Below, piece after piece: positions 1-11,048 of a stretch of DNA of 64,000 bases (positions within the stretch are counted from its first letter, which is position 1; every line of letters starts with the position of its first letter). This DNA is from Nageia nagi (taxonomy: Eukaryota; Pinophyta), in contig JBITNC010000002.1 of the NCBI GenBank assembly GCA_050084985.1, positions 1,426,001-1,490,000 on the forward strand. The letters run 5' to 3'. Position numbers and translations under genes: made by a program. Below the pieces are notes generated by a model. That model was not told the origin of the DNA, did no database searches, and saw only the letters and a list, made by a program, of their open reading frames with translations.

Positions 1-480
1 AGGATTTAGACTAGATCTAAACAAATCCTCAAGGACCTAAGACTAGGAAACTCAATCATACACAAGATAACACAATCACACAAGATAACACAAGTGTAAT
101 GTGGTTCCTCCCTCCTTGGAAGTACATCCACAACTAGTATCTCAATTCTCAAGTATGCCCCTCTTACAACTATTCTCTTCCTCTCCTACACAACTAGTAG
201 AGTAATCTTATTCTAGAAACTTAGATATGTTACAAGAGGAGAGGCCCTCTATTTATAGCTTGAGAGCACCTCCCTAACCTCCCTTTAACCCAAGGGTAAG
301 GTTAGGGTTACAATAAATGTATCACCTAACTTTAACCTACCAACTAACCACTTTGGTAAAGTCAAAGTCTACATATTAAAGAATTCAATTAATCTCTTAA
401 GGTATCTACATACCCTTAAGTGATTAATTGAATTTACAAGGAGTTTAGATATTCACAATATTTCATTACAAATTCTAACA
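1..480 (-). mobile_element. LTR of a retrotransposon, cut by window start
   Basis: On the minus strand a sequence begins TGTTAGAATTTG at 480, exactly where the RNase H reading frame of the surrounding gypsy element stops. It carries a TATA box (CTATAAATAGAGGG, minus strand near 240-255) and direct CACAAGATAACA-type repeats near 62-92. The other end lies outside the window, so TSD and internal domains cannot be checked. It resembles the LTR at 46078 in both its first 30 bases and the TATA segment. It is probably a 5' or solo LTR inserted into the Tat-like element. Confidence 0.65.
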
Positions 481-850
481 ATAAGTACCTAGAATCTGAT
501 TGACAATTAATTGAGGGTCTCCATAAACAAGCAATCTTTCAAATTTTAGCTCAATAGTTTTCTTAAGTCCCAAGATCAATGCCTCATATTCTACATTATT
601 ATTGATACATGGAAAGTTAAGATTGAAAGAATACGGGATAGGAACCCCTTGGGGAGTGAAGAAGACAACTCCATCCCCTCCCCCTTGTTCACATATTGAC
701 CCGTAAAAATACATGGTAATGTCATACTCCTCTTGGGGATCTATTATCTCCTTGATCTCATTAATCTTGAACACATCCTCATCAGGGAGGGTGATCTCAA
801 GAGGTGTAATAGCCTGAATGGGTGCCTTCGCTAACTAATCCATTATGACC
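481..850 (-). pseudogene. gypsy additional RNase H domain (truncated)
   Basis: Translation contains a run ending NNNVEYEALILGLKK and then LLVYGDPQLIVNQILG, the signature of the second RNase H of Tat/Athila-type gypsy elements. Upstream, the linker LAKAPI...TPLEI is readable but holds an in-frame TAG where the family usually has Gln. The frame is cut at 480 by a foreign LTR immediately after IVNQILGTY. This is a dead gene fragment. Confidence 0.8.
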
Positions 851-2353
851 TAACCTTTGAGTGAATTTTGGTTAATAACATTAAGCTAAACTCTAAAAGA
901 AACATGATCCACTTAGTAGTGCATGTATTGTGATATGCCTTGCCCATCATATATTTCAAGGGGTTGACTCTAGAAATCACATAGGTTGTGTAATTTAACA
1001 TGTAATGCCTGAGTTTCTTAGCGGTAAAGATAAGGATGAGGCAAAAGTTCTCAATATAAGCATACCTAAGCTCATAATCTACAAGTGTGCGACTAAGGTA
1101 GTAGATGGTCTGCTCCTTTCCCTATTCTTTCTTTTGGGCTAACATGATTCCTAGTACAAAATCATTAAGTGAGAGATATAAATTAAGGGGGACATTATCC
1201 TTAGGAGGAACAAAGATTGGAGGATTAAGTAGATATTGCTTGATATCATTGAAAGCTTATTGATAACCCTCATTCCAATTGAAATACATCCCCTTTTTAA
1301 GGAGCTCATTAAATGGTCTTCACTTGTCTAAAAACTGAGTTATGAACCTCCTGATGGCCTAAATCTTACCCTAAAGGCTTCAGAGAGTATTGATATCATG
1401 AGGCAGAGGCATGCTAGTGATGGCAATTACTTGCTTAGGGTAATCCTATATACCTCTTTTAGAAATGATGAACCCTAAGAGTTTATTGGATGTGACACCA
1501 AAAATACATTTATTAGGATTTAATCTAACGTTGTGCTTAAGAAATCTCTCAAAGACTCTCTCTAGCACTTCCTAATGTTGATCTTTGGTTCTAAACTTGA
1601 CCAACAAACCATCTACATAGTCATCCATAATATCATGCATCATATCATGAAACACATAAGTCATAGCACACTGGTAGGTGCTCTGACATTCTTAAGTCCA
1701 AATGGCAAGACCTTATAACAATAATTCCCTCATGGTGTAGTGAATGCAATCTTGTGTTGATCCTAGGAAGCAACCCAAATTTGATTGCAGCTAGAGAAAC
1801 CATCCATGAATGACAACATCTCATATCTGACTACATTATTAACCAGAGTATCGATGTTCGGCAATGGGAAGTCATCCTTAGGGCAAGCTGCATTGAGATC
1901 TCTAAAATCTATACAAACCCTAATACGACCCTTAGGCTTGCTAATGGGAACCATGTCAAACACCCATTGGGGATAATCGATAGAACTAATGAACTTGGCA
2001 TCTAAGATCTTTTTAATCTAATCCTTAATCTGAAGTGATAGTGACAGATTGGCTCTCCTAAGTTTTTGCTTAACGAGCTTGGCATCTAGATGAGTGATAA
2101 TATTATGGACTACAACATTAGGGCCCATGCTAAGCATATCATGATAACTAAATACAAATACCTTAGTGTACCTTTTTAGTATTTTTGTGGTTTTATCCCT
2201 TTCCATTTCATCTAAAATATGCCCCAAATAGACTATCTTTGAATTTGTAGGGTCCTCACTGATATTTACTTCTACTAACTTTCCTATGTGCATGTGGGAT
2301 CCATCTTCTAATTGCTTAAATACGGGAATATATGCATAATAATCTTTTTCCAA
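851..2353 (-). pseudogene. gypsy reverse transcriptase / RNase H
   Basis: Readable blocks, N to C: the pre-RT region with GHILDEMERD and KVFVFSYHDM (2018-2353); the RT palm with GRIRVCIDFRDLNAACPKDD and LPNIDTLV (1763-1963); the catalytic loop near 1608-1619, where the expected YVDD reads YVDG; then the NPNKCIFGV region and the RNase H connection. Several stops and frame changes break it. Loss of the second catalytic Asp means this copy could not polymerise DNA even without the stops. Region 851-1370 should be the cellular-type RNase H but is too decayed to map. Confidence 0.85.
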
Positions 2354-2359
2354 ATTGTT

Positions 2360-3600
2360 GATGAAGGAAGATAAGATTGATGATTTGGTTTCATCAAGGA
2401 AATCAAGAGAGAGAGACGCATCACTTGAAATAAGAGGCTTGACAAAGAAAAAGAGAAATTTGCAAACAAAGAACTGATAGAATTTTGCGCATTACAATCC
2501 AAATGAAGGACGAAAGGAGAAAAACCATCAAGGAAAACCATCAAAACATCAAAGGTGAGGTCATATGAAATATTGTGGAAGAAATTATTTGAGATGAAGC
2601 ACTTTGAAGCATGAGGACTAGATGGAAAAAAATACAAGTTAATATCATGCTCATCATCATGTGACACCTCCTCTTTTGGAAGATTAAGATGTGCAAATCA
2701 TTCTTCTAGAAGTTTAATCTTAGGTCCATAATACCCTACCATGTTTATCTCTATCAGATTGAAAAGGAATAGAAAAAGCATGAACTTGCCCTTGCTCAAA
2801 TTTTCCTAGGCCATATCCTTGTCATTTGTATTTAGCAAAGAGTCTATGCACTAGTTCAGGATATGATAGATATTCTATTTTAGCACAAAATTTCTCCTTG
2901 AGATGATGCTCGAGGGGAATGTACTAGGGTTAATCTATACCTGTGTAGACAAAGAAAGATTGGTTCGAACATGAACCCAGTGGGATCATAGAGCTTAGAG
3001 TAAGTGAGAATTCTTGAGGTCTCCTCAAGTATTTTATGGAGGGAATAAGAAAAAGAACATCATTTATACAATATTCCCCCTTTCTAAGACATTCATACTT
3101 AATAAGATTATATGGTGGTGAAATGACAAGTTTGAAAAGTTATTGGTTAGGAGGATCAGGACCAATCAAAGAGGAATAAGTCTCATCTTCATGCGATGAA
3201 TTAGACACAAGACATTATGAAGATAAATGAAATTGATCAAGGAGAGGCACTTGATGGTAATATGGTCGATCATTTCCATGGATGGGCACAGATAAGGTTT
3301 GATAGCTGGAAGAAGGTCATGTACAATCTTTAGGGGATTTACCATCACAATGCATAAAGGGAACCACATCTAATGGAGATGAAAAAGATGGCTATGATGA
3401 AGAAGCATATTGAATAGGCAAATGAGTCGAGGATGAAGGTTCTTATGAATATAGCAATACAAGGATTAGGATTATCATTCACAAGAATGATGACAATCAA
3501 AAGACACCCACATGGCATCTAAGAGGGCTCAAGAGAGAAAGTGAAGTTGCAACAACTAAAGGGATTTGAATCACCTATAATGCAATGGATCATTTCATTA
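2360..3600 (-). other. decayed gypsy pol spacer between protease and RT
   Basis: This stretch lies between recognisable protease and RT blocks of the same minus-strand element. It has only short broken frames (for example 2308-2667 and 3166-3369) that I cannot match to a domain. It is presumably the protease-RT linker region of the element. Confidence 0.5.
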
Positions 3601-3933
3601 TGCAAATATTTCAAACATATATGCAAAGTAGATGGAATTGACTCCATGTCCTCTATCCACAATCGACCCAAAAGCAAATTTTACTACATCTCACCTTCGA
3701 CCACATGACAAATAGTTGCTATTTCTCTGACTCCTACCTTCATTGAAAGAATTACTATGCCCATGGTTGTAGCTAGAGGTTTGCTGAAGTCCCTAATAGT
3801 AAGAGTATGAGCATTCAAATATCTTATGGGAACCTTAAGTCTCTCAAGTGCAATGGAGGATATAACATTGATTGCGGACCCATTGTCTACCAATACACTC
3901 TTCAATGGATGAAAATCCACATAACCTATGATG
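3600..3933 (-). pseudogene. gypsy aspartic protease, C-terminal part
   Basis: The translation shows VLVDNGSAINVISS, the retropepsin active-site segment (usually D-[ST/G]-G; here DNGS), followed by KPLATTMGIVILSMKVG and the flap-side region of Tat-type proteases. The upstream reading frame (TLYIIGY) is broken at 3934-3938 by the target duplication of the element inserted at 3939; its missing N-terminal side continues at 6137. The two halves rejoin naturally once the insert is removed, which fixes the insertion point. Confidence 0.8.
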
Positions 3934-3938
3934 TATAA
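3934..3938. repeat. target site duplication TATAA (left)
   Basis: TATAA directly before the TG of the LTR at 3939. The same five bases follow the other LTR at 6132-6136. In the surrounding gypsy frame the site lies in the codons for TLYI. Confidence 0.85.
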
Positions 3939-4196
3939 TGTTATGAACCAAGCATAAAATCACAAGAGAAAGAGCTCAATGCCTTGAATAAGAGATAAAA
4001 ACAGTAATAATAAGCCACTTCAAGGGGGCAACCTCCTTTACATTACATCAAATACACAACAATAGACAATCCAAATGATAATACCTCCTTAGTATATATA
4101 GGAATCCAAGGGGTGCCACTACAATGAAAGAACACTAACCGATATAATAATAATAATGTAAGGGAATAAAAATAACCATAGTATAGGGATCTAACA
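3939..4196 (-). repeat. 3' LTR of the gag-chromodomain element
   Basis: 258 bp, plus-strand TGTTATGAACC...GGATCTAACA. It matches 5890-6131 nearly base for base from the ACAAGAGAAAGAGC segment onwards. The minus-strand end CA abuts TATAA. Confidence 0.85.
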
Positions 4197-4208
4197 TGCC
4201 CCTCTCCT
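4197..4208 (-). promoter_or_regulatory. polypurine tract
   Basis: Minus-strand AGGAGAGGGGCA immediately 5' of the 3' LTR: the plus-strand DNA primer site expected for an LTR retrotransposon. Confidence 0.8.
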
Positions 4209-4225
4209 TCAAAAAATTGTTGTCC

Positions 4226-5578
4226 TCAATGTTTGAGTAGTTCTGGATGCTTCTGTAGAAAATTCTCATCTTCCCATGTGGAATCTTCAGCAGGTAGGTT
4301 CTTCCACTTAATGAGATACTTTGAAATTGATCGATTTCTTAACTTACGGATTCTTGATTTAGTGATTAGTTCTGGCTCTAATATAATTTTCCCTTCCTCA
4401 TCGAGTTTTGGAAGTGTAGTTTGAGGAGCAGTAATTCTAGCCAATGCATTACAAGATATGGTGGGAGTCTTTTCTTCAGTAGTAATCTCTTCTAATTCTT
4501 CGGGTGTGGATGATTTTTCTTCTTCTTCTTCTTTCTCTTCACATTCTATGTAGAATAATTTCTTCTCCCCACATTTATGTCCTTTACTATACTTGCTATC
4601 ACAATTGAAGCATAGACCCTTTGCTCGTCTTTCATCCATTTGTTGAGGTGTCAACCTTGTAGGTTTAGGTAAGTGAGAAGAAGGAACATTATTTTCTTTA
4701 TAGGTATTTGAGGGAAACCTTTCAGTAGCCATTGCCATATTTTTACTTTCAACCTTCCTTTCCATCCTAAAAGCCATCTCTAAGGATGTTGGTTCAAACA
4801 GACACACCTCATGTTGAATGTTATCCTTTAAGGTTCCCATAAAGAGATCCAACAATCTATCACCTGGTATGTCATTCACTGTAAGACTCAACTTTTGAAA
4901 TTGTTGAATGTGCTCCATCACTGAACCTTTTTGCCTTAGATTTATCAATTGAGTAAAGAAGGAATTATTCATAACATCCTCATGGTAGGCTATCAGTTCC
5001 TCAGTAAAAATGGACCAAGATATAATAGAACCCTTTTTACGTTCACAAAGCCATTGGTACCATACAACCTGCTCAGGCTCTAGATACAAGGATGCAATAG
5101 TTACTTTTTGTGATGTTGGTACTTGTTGTAGATCAAAAAAATGCTCCATTTGAAATATCCAAGTGATGGGGTCCCTTCCATCAAACTTCCTCATGTTGAT
5201 CTTGGGAAGTTGGATTCCCCTTGAGAACCATGCTTGATTACTTCCATTAGTAGAAGCATATCCTCCTTGAACAATATCATCATTTTCCTGATAACCTTGG
5301 GCCATATCAACATCTCTAGGAATCTTTCCCTTTGGGTTATGTATGAGTTGACAAATCTTTTCCATATCTTGATCCATATTAATCACCAACTCTTCAATTG
5401 ATCTTACCATCCCTTTTGTCAAATCCCCTTTTAATTCCTCCAAATCACCCTTTTTTACACACCCTTTAACAAATTCTTCCAATTGGGATATTTGGAAGGA
5501 TATGTATTCACTTTTTGCTATAGTCATGGATGAACCCTCTGGAGGTCTAGTTGGTGTAGCAATTTTTTTCGATGGCAT
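4226..5578 (-). CDS. Gag-chromodomain fusion protein, 450 aa, intact
   Basis: Start ATG at 5578, no internal stop. Residues about 30-80 look like a coiled, charged N-terminal region; 125-270 match the retrotransposon gag core (KFDGRDPITWIFQMEHFF, LYLEPEQVVWYQWL, then LINLRQKGSVMEHIQQFQKL). A zinc knuckle follows with C323, C326, H334 and C336, then an acidic run (EEKEEEEEK). Near residue 387 the sequence passes, in frame, from what should be the start of the protease (ISCNALARITAPQT) into the tail of a chromovirus integrase: LPKLDEEGKIILEPE and a chromodomain (YLIKWKNLPAEDSTWED, 421-437). Gag would form the particle; the chromodomain normally guides integrase to chromatin. Protease, RT, RNase H and most of integrase are absent. 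An open 450-codon frame among ruined neighbours suggests recent activity or selection for the protein. Confidence 0.88.
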   Translation of the reverse strand: MPSKKIATPTRPPEGSSMTIAKSEYISFQISQLEEFVKGCVKKGDLEELKGDLTKGMVRSIEELVINMDQDMEKICQLIHNPKGKIPRDVDMAQGYQENDDIVQGGYASTNGSNQAWFSRGIQLPKINMRKFDGRDPITWIFQMEHFFDLQQVPTSQKVTIASLYLEPEQVVWYQWLCERKKGSIISWSIFTEELIAYHEDVMNNSFFTQLINLRQKGSVMEHIQQFQKLSLTVNDIPGDRLLDLFMGTLKDNIQHEVCLFEPTSLEMAFRMERKVESKNMAMATERFPSNTYKENNVPSSHLPKPTRLTPQQMDERRAKGLCFNCDSKYSKGHKCGEKKLFYIECEEKEEEEEKSSTPEELEEITTEEKTPTISCNALARITAPQTTLPKLDEEGKIILEPELITKSRIRKLRNRSISKYLIKWKNLPAEDSTWEDENFLQKHPELLKH

Positions 5579-5886
5579 TTTGACTGAGTATTACTTTTTA
5601 AACTATGATTTGGAGACTGTTCTGTTGTCTGGCCTTCCCACTGATGTAAATCTAAAATTTTGAACCTTTATAGTCTAAAATTTCTACTTATGGTAGCCTC
5701 AGATGTCTTCTTTTCAATGCCATAGGTTTCATCAAATTTTGATATTCTAAGAGGAATTGGATGTAACTTTCCCAAAATGTGCTAATTTTTGGATTTTTCA
5801 GAAGAGTGAACTTTGTACGAAGTGCCACATGTCACCTGTTTATTCCTAGACCTTGAAAATTGTACCAGATAAACTTCAATCTATAT
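5579..5886 (-). other. leader between 5' LTR and gag of the mini-element
   Basis: About 300 bp between the 5' LTR and the gag ATG. No clear iMet primer site: a TGGTA occurs at about 5861-5865 (minus) but the following bases do not match the usual TGGTATCAGAGC. The LTR inner edge is therefore uncertain by some bases. Confidence 0.5.
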
Positions 5887-6131
5887 CCTAACCAATACAA
5901 GAGAAAGAGCTCAACGCCTTGAATAAGAGATAAAATCAGTAATAATAAGCCACTTAAAGGGGGCAAATTCCTTTACATTACATCAAATACACAACAATAG
6001 ACAATCCAAATGATAATACCTCCTTAGTATATATAGGAGTCCAAGGGGTGCCACTACAATGAAAGGACACTAGCCGACATAATAATAATAATGTAAGGAA
6101 ATAACAATAACCATAGTATAGGGATCTAACA
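5887..6131 (-). repeat. 5' LTR of the gag-chromodomain element
   Basis: Matches the 3' LTR at 3961-4196 with about a dozen substitutions, many of them C/T or G/A. Its outer edge (minus TGTTAGATCC) is exact and followed by TATAA at 6132-6136. The inner edge diverges from the other LTR (about 12 bp shorter), so 5887 is approximate. Confidence 0.8.
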
Positions 6132-6136
6132 TATAA

Positions 6137-9100
6137 AGTAGCATGCTTTGGCTTATCAGGTGGAGGATATTGAATCTCATCTTGAAGAAAGTAATCTTAA
6201 GTCTAGTAGCACTATGAACAACCCCTATAAAATCTCCAAAAGAATTAGGGTTATCACTGTCTAACTCCATGGCCTTTAAGATATTATTCAAAGCATTCCT
6301 ATGTTCTGGAGATTATTGCAATAAATCCCATAAGAAGAGCTTCATCTAAGTAATACTAAGTTGTTGCTCTAATTGAGTCTATATACTCACTGGTGCTCTA
6401 TCTAAGGTAAAGGTTGTTGAATTCTTGCCTCCTAGGGGGAGGAGGAGGTGCTCGATCATTACCTTTACCTGGTAATGTTCTAGTTTCCATACCAATCATG
6501 CTACTATCATGAACCTCTACAATCTGATATGATGGAGGTGGGTCCATGATACCTGTGAACTCATAGTCAAGAGTTATATCAATGCCTCCCATGAAGGGAA
6601 GATCTGACTCTATATTGTTGAAACCCACAAACTTATTATTTTACCTAGGGTTGTAATCATGGTTGATTTGTTGTGTTGCCTATAATGAGATATTGGTGAC
6701 ATTGATGTTATGCCTAGTGAATGGATCTTGAAAGACACCCAAATTTTTGTTAGGTTGGGCCACTAGATTTTTGGTTAATACTTACTCATTATCTATTAAC
6801 CTCTGAATAACATTCCTCAACTGATTACATTTGTTGGTATCATGTCCTTTATATTGAAGGTAAATGCAATACTTATTATCTTTGTACCATGTTGGTTTCT
6901 CCCAATAAGGATCCTTAGGCTTAATTTTGGGAAGATTTACCAACTGTGCCTCTAAGAATTTCTTCAAAACCTTATGGACATGCTTAGACAAAGGATTCCA
7001 AGGTTTATGTGGCCTTGTCTATTGAGGTCACCTAGGCCTATAAGCATCTTGTTGATTATTCTCATCTATATTCTACCTAGGTCTTTCTTGTTCCTGTCAT
7101 TGCAAAGGTGGATTGGCCATGGGTGGCTTTGGGGGAGCTAACTAAACTACTGGTTGTGTCTAAGGGACATCATGTGACACCTAATTACTTTATGGTTTTT
7201 GGTGTGAAGTACTAGGATTGTTGCCATTGTTACAATACTTAATATTACCATTCTGAACCTTGGCCTCTTATATCAACTTCACTTGAGATAAAGCCTCCTC
7301 ATACGTGTGATGTTGTTGAATCCTAAGTATAGAAGAGATATGCTTATTGCATCTTTAGGAGAAGAATTGGTAAATTATATGGCATATTAGTGACAATGGC
7401 CCTCTATATACATACATAATCTAAAATAGAATCATCATAAAATTGTGATAGCTTTCCCAAGTCCATGATAGATGCTCTCTTATATATGTTTATGGAAAAT
7501 TCATCAAGGAAATTATCGATAAATTTTTCAAAGGAGTAAACGCTATGTTGTGGAAGATTATTGTACCAGTCAACAGCTTGACCCCCAAGCATCATAGGAA
7601 AAGTCCTAAGAGTACATCATCATTAATAATGATATAGCAAGAGTACTTGAACTATTTGAGATACTCTCTAGGATCCTCTTTCCCTCTAAACTTATATATC
7701 TTTGAGATCTCAAATTTGTAAAGAAAGGTCTTTATTAGCACACTTGGATGGATGGGCTCATTGGAAATAGAAGTGTACAAAAACTTAATGTTTCATGATC
7801 CTTAACTCAGAGTTCCATGTCCTCCAACCTCTTTAAAATTTCACCATTGACATTAGGGATTGTTTAATAACAATAAGTTATTGCTTCGAAACCTAACTGA
7901 TGGGCTGATCATCATATTGCTCATAATGGGAATCATAATAAGGATCATGATCCTGCCCATATGATTAATCATACTATCATATATCAAAGGTCAATTTAGG
8001 TCAAATGTGTGGAAGATTTTGATTTGAAACCCCTCTAGTATGAGAGTCCTGCAACTCATGATGACTTTGAAATCAAGGTGGTCCAAGTGAAGAGGCTTGG
8101 GCTTGATTAGATGATTCATCATACCTAAGATCATAATGGGGCATGGGAGATCTAGGATGAGTATACATGCAAAAAAGATTTTTAGGATGATGAGTGTATA
8201 CTCATCATGAGGCACCACTATACGAGGAGGAGAAGAATAATGCAGTTGTAGTGGTGGGTTGGTCGGGTATGAGTAAGACCCATGCCCTACATGGACTCTA
8301 GGTGTAACATCAGGTCGCAAAATGGGACATAAGAATATGAGGCATAGTGGGACACATGGGATGAGAAATAACATGGCATAAAGGCTTAGATTCATGAAAA
8401 GGATAAGAGAAGGGTTGACTATGGGGCTGGGGTGTAAGATGTGAATCATCATAACACTATCTAGCCCAACTGTTAGGTGGAGATAGTGGCATCTTATAAA
8501 AAGTGAGAACACGTTGGTTCAAGACTAATAGGTTGGAATGATGGAGGTATAGGAGGAGGACCCTATGAGGACCTAAACATGGTTGGCTTAGAGTGAGGTG
8601 GGGGTAGATCATGTGATGCATTGACATGAGGAGGTGTCCTAGGATGCAACAAAGGTTCCTCACAATATGTTATCTCAAGTGCTTCATATACTATGTATCA
8701 AGTGGTTGGATGTAGTGAACGATACCTAGTGATAGGGGACATAAGGACATCCTTTATATGTCCATCCTCTATCTCTTTCTCATGCTTAGGAATCCAAGAG
8801 TAGGTAACCTCAGTAATGGGAGTTAATTGTAGTGATGGTTCCCTACCAGGGGCATCTGATGGAAGAAAATGAGTCTCATGAAAATCCCTATACAATTTTT
8901 GGACAATGGGATTACTCATGAACATCTCGCATGGGGACATTTGTGGCTCTGTATGGTGAATGGGAAGATGAACTGAACTAGGTCTAAGATGAGGTATAGA
9001 GTGCTTGAACTCATGTTGTGGTATGTAAAAATGGTCAACCTATGAAGGATCTACTTGATGATGGGGTGCAAGTCACTCTGAAGAAATATGGCCCTCTAAC

Positions 9101-9484
9101 TGAGACAAACTAGCCCTACGAGGCATCACACAATCTTGAGAACATAGAATCTCTCTAATGTTTGACTAAAAGAGAGGCAAGGTGATGTATGGGTGGACTC
9201 ATGCTGGGTTGAATGCTAAGGGGTATGTGATTGAATGCAAGATACATGCAAATGTGAAAGAGGATTTGATTGATTTATTTGATTATTACGTTCTTCTTCC
9301 TTATGTGCTCTAGCTCTATGTTGACCCCTAGTTTCAACCATATGAATGTACCAAGGATTTTCTTCCTTGGTGGGTATACAAGACATGATGGTAAAGTAGG
9401 GTAAATTGATTTATTGAGCACTTTTAAACAAACTCTAAGGAGTACCAATATGAAAAATGAAATAATGCGAAAGCAATAAATCAC
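6137..9484 (-). pseudogene. gypsy gag (and protease N-terminus), decayed
   Basis: The minus strand keeps typical Tat gag blocks: GGQAVDWYNNLPQHSVYSFEK near 7510-7595 (the gag core), then YLQYKGHDTNKCNQLRNVIQ near 6790-6860 (the conserved degenerate zinc-knuckle/helix motif) and ATLYV at the protease start near 6137-6160. Proline- and histidine-rich text follows from 7991 to 8940. Stops occur throughout. The gag core at 7404-7595 is the firmest anchor. It would have encoded the particle protein of the element. Confidence 0.75.
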
Positions 9485-11028
9485 TCAACAAGAAACCTAA
9501 AATTTTGTTAAAAGATCTCATTTAAGGTGTATGCATGTAATGTAACAAAGCCTAAATGATAACAGTCACTTCAAAAGATAAATCTAAATGATAGGAAGCA
9601 GTGGTGAAAGATAGCAATGGTGATTATATTTCTAATTACTTATTTGTTCAATTTGACACTTCATCTTTTTAGTGAGGGTTGATTTTAATAATGCACTTGT
9701 AAATTCTCGTAACTTTTTTATGTTTCCCTAAAGATGAGTCTATTCAAGTGTTAACAAGGTAAGGATCAATCTCTATAGGTGTGAATCATTTTACAAGGGT
9801 ACTCAGGTACCTCTAATGACACACATCATCAAAATAGGGTGGCTCCCACCTTGGTGATGAAATCCAGGTATGGGTTAATTTGTGGGGATGAATTCCGCAT
9901 GCCCTAAATACTCCCTAGGCTTGTGACAAAGTTTAATGCATTAAGAAAATATTATGTGCAACTCTAGAATGATATGCAATGCAATTACACCCCAAATAGT
10001 TATCTTTTCAAAACAAAATCAAGGCACTCCCACCCAAGTATGCTAAAAAAATAAATTTCTTTTATTTTCTTTTCAAATGGAAAATAATGTAAGTAGTATG
10101 CTAAAACAATAAATTGTTTTTATTTTCTTTTCAAATGGAAAATAATGTAAGTATAAAAATCTTTTATATACACCAAACAATCAGCAAAGAGATCCCAACA
10201 ACAATGAAACCCCTTTTGTTAAATTTTGAATTTTAAACATCGAAGTAGATTTTAATGTGTATGCAAAAATCCCCCCAATATACAATGCAAAATTCACTAA
10301 AGAGTGGAAATCCTAGATGAAAGGAGCAACCAAATTGTATGGACCAGGTGCTTAAAGAGATTCAAAGACTCACTCATTTGAGAATGTTCCTTCCTGCTCC
10401 AATTTTGGTGGATGAAATGAAGATTACAAGCTTTTGCCACAAAATCGTACACTATAGGGATGACTATAGTGGATGATTTTATGGTTACAATGGTAGTCAT
10501 TCGGATGATCAGGAATTGTCTAAATGACCATAATGCACTCAAAGATAAAATTTAAAATGAAAATTTAAGCTAAAACAAAAATCTTGTGACAAGGATGAAA
10601 CGATATGTCCTGTGATAAGGACACCCAAATTTACAAACCAAACCTGATAGGGGACTCTTGCCACTAATACAAAGGTGAATCTAGATGCAAAAAGCATAAA
10701 ATAAAACTCAAAATAAATTATAAATAGAATCGTCTTGCAATAGGATGAATATAGAGTCATTCAAAAGACCTTCAGGTCATCTCACAAAAGGGCGATTATA
10801 GTTAGAATCGACCTACATGTAGACAATTCTCTCTATAGTGATAATGGACCCTTGAGATTTTCAGATTAGGTTCTCTCCATGCATAGTAGGTTATCCTCCA
10901 AATTTCAATAAAAATCAACCATAGTAACTCTTCAAAATGAAGGAAATATCCACAAACTTAAGGCCACCAAAAATAAGTTAAAAGGCTTAGGGAATCCTCT
11001 TTTGTCTTAGGAGCCTAGGACCAATGGG
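9485..11028 (-). other. 5' leader region of the Tat-type element
   Basis: Lies between the primer site and the gag blocks. No domain recognised in the short frames. A 58-bp tandem duplication occurs at 10038-10153. Long untranslated leaders are common in Tat elements. Confidence 0.5.
10038..10153. repeat. 58-bp tandem duplication
   Basis: Two adjacent copies starting GTATGCTAAAA at 10038 and 10096, each running through TTCTTTTCAAATGG to AATAATGTAAGTA, with very few differences. The near identity implies duplication later than the main decay of the element. Confidence 0.85.
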
Positions 11029-11046
11029 GTCCCACTATGATCGCCA
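11029..11046 (-). promoter_or_regulatory. primer binding site of the Tat-type element
   Basis: Minus-strand TGGCGATCATAGTGGGAC starts two to three bases inside the LTR end at 11049. TGGCGA-type primer sites are typical of Tat/Ogre-like elements, unlike the TGGTATCAGAGC sites of copia elements. The priming tRNA cannot be named with certainty. Confidence 0.7.
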
Positions 11047-11048
11047 CT

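Larger units (their letters stand above)
3939..6131 (-). mobile_element. complete non-autonomous chromovirus-type LTR element (gag-chromodomain only)
   Basis: A 2193-bp LTR element on the minus strand with TG...CA ends, a 5-bp TATAA duplication on both sides, two LTRs, a polypurine tract (minus GGAGAGGGGCA, 4197-4207) immediately before the 3' LTR, and a single intact ORF. It has no room for protease, RT, RNase H or integrase. The two LTRs differ at roughly a dozen positions over about 230 bases by eye, so the insertion is younger than its host element. It probably moved using enzymes from a full-length Ty3/gypsy chromovirus. Confidence 0.88.
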
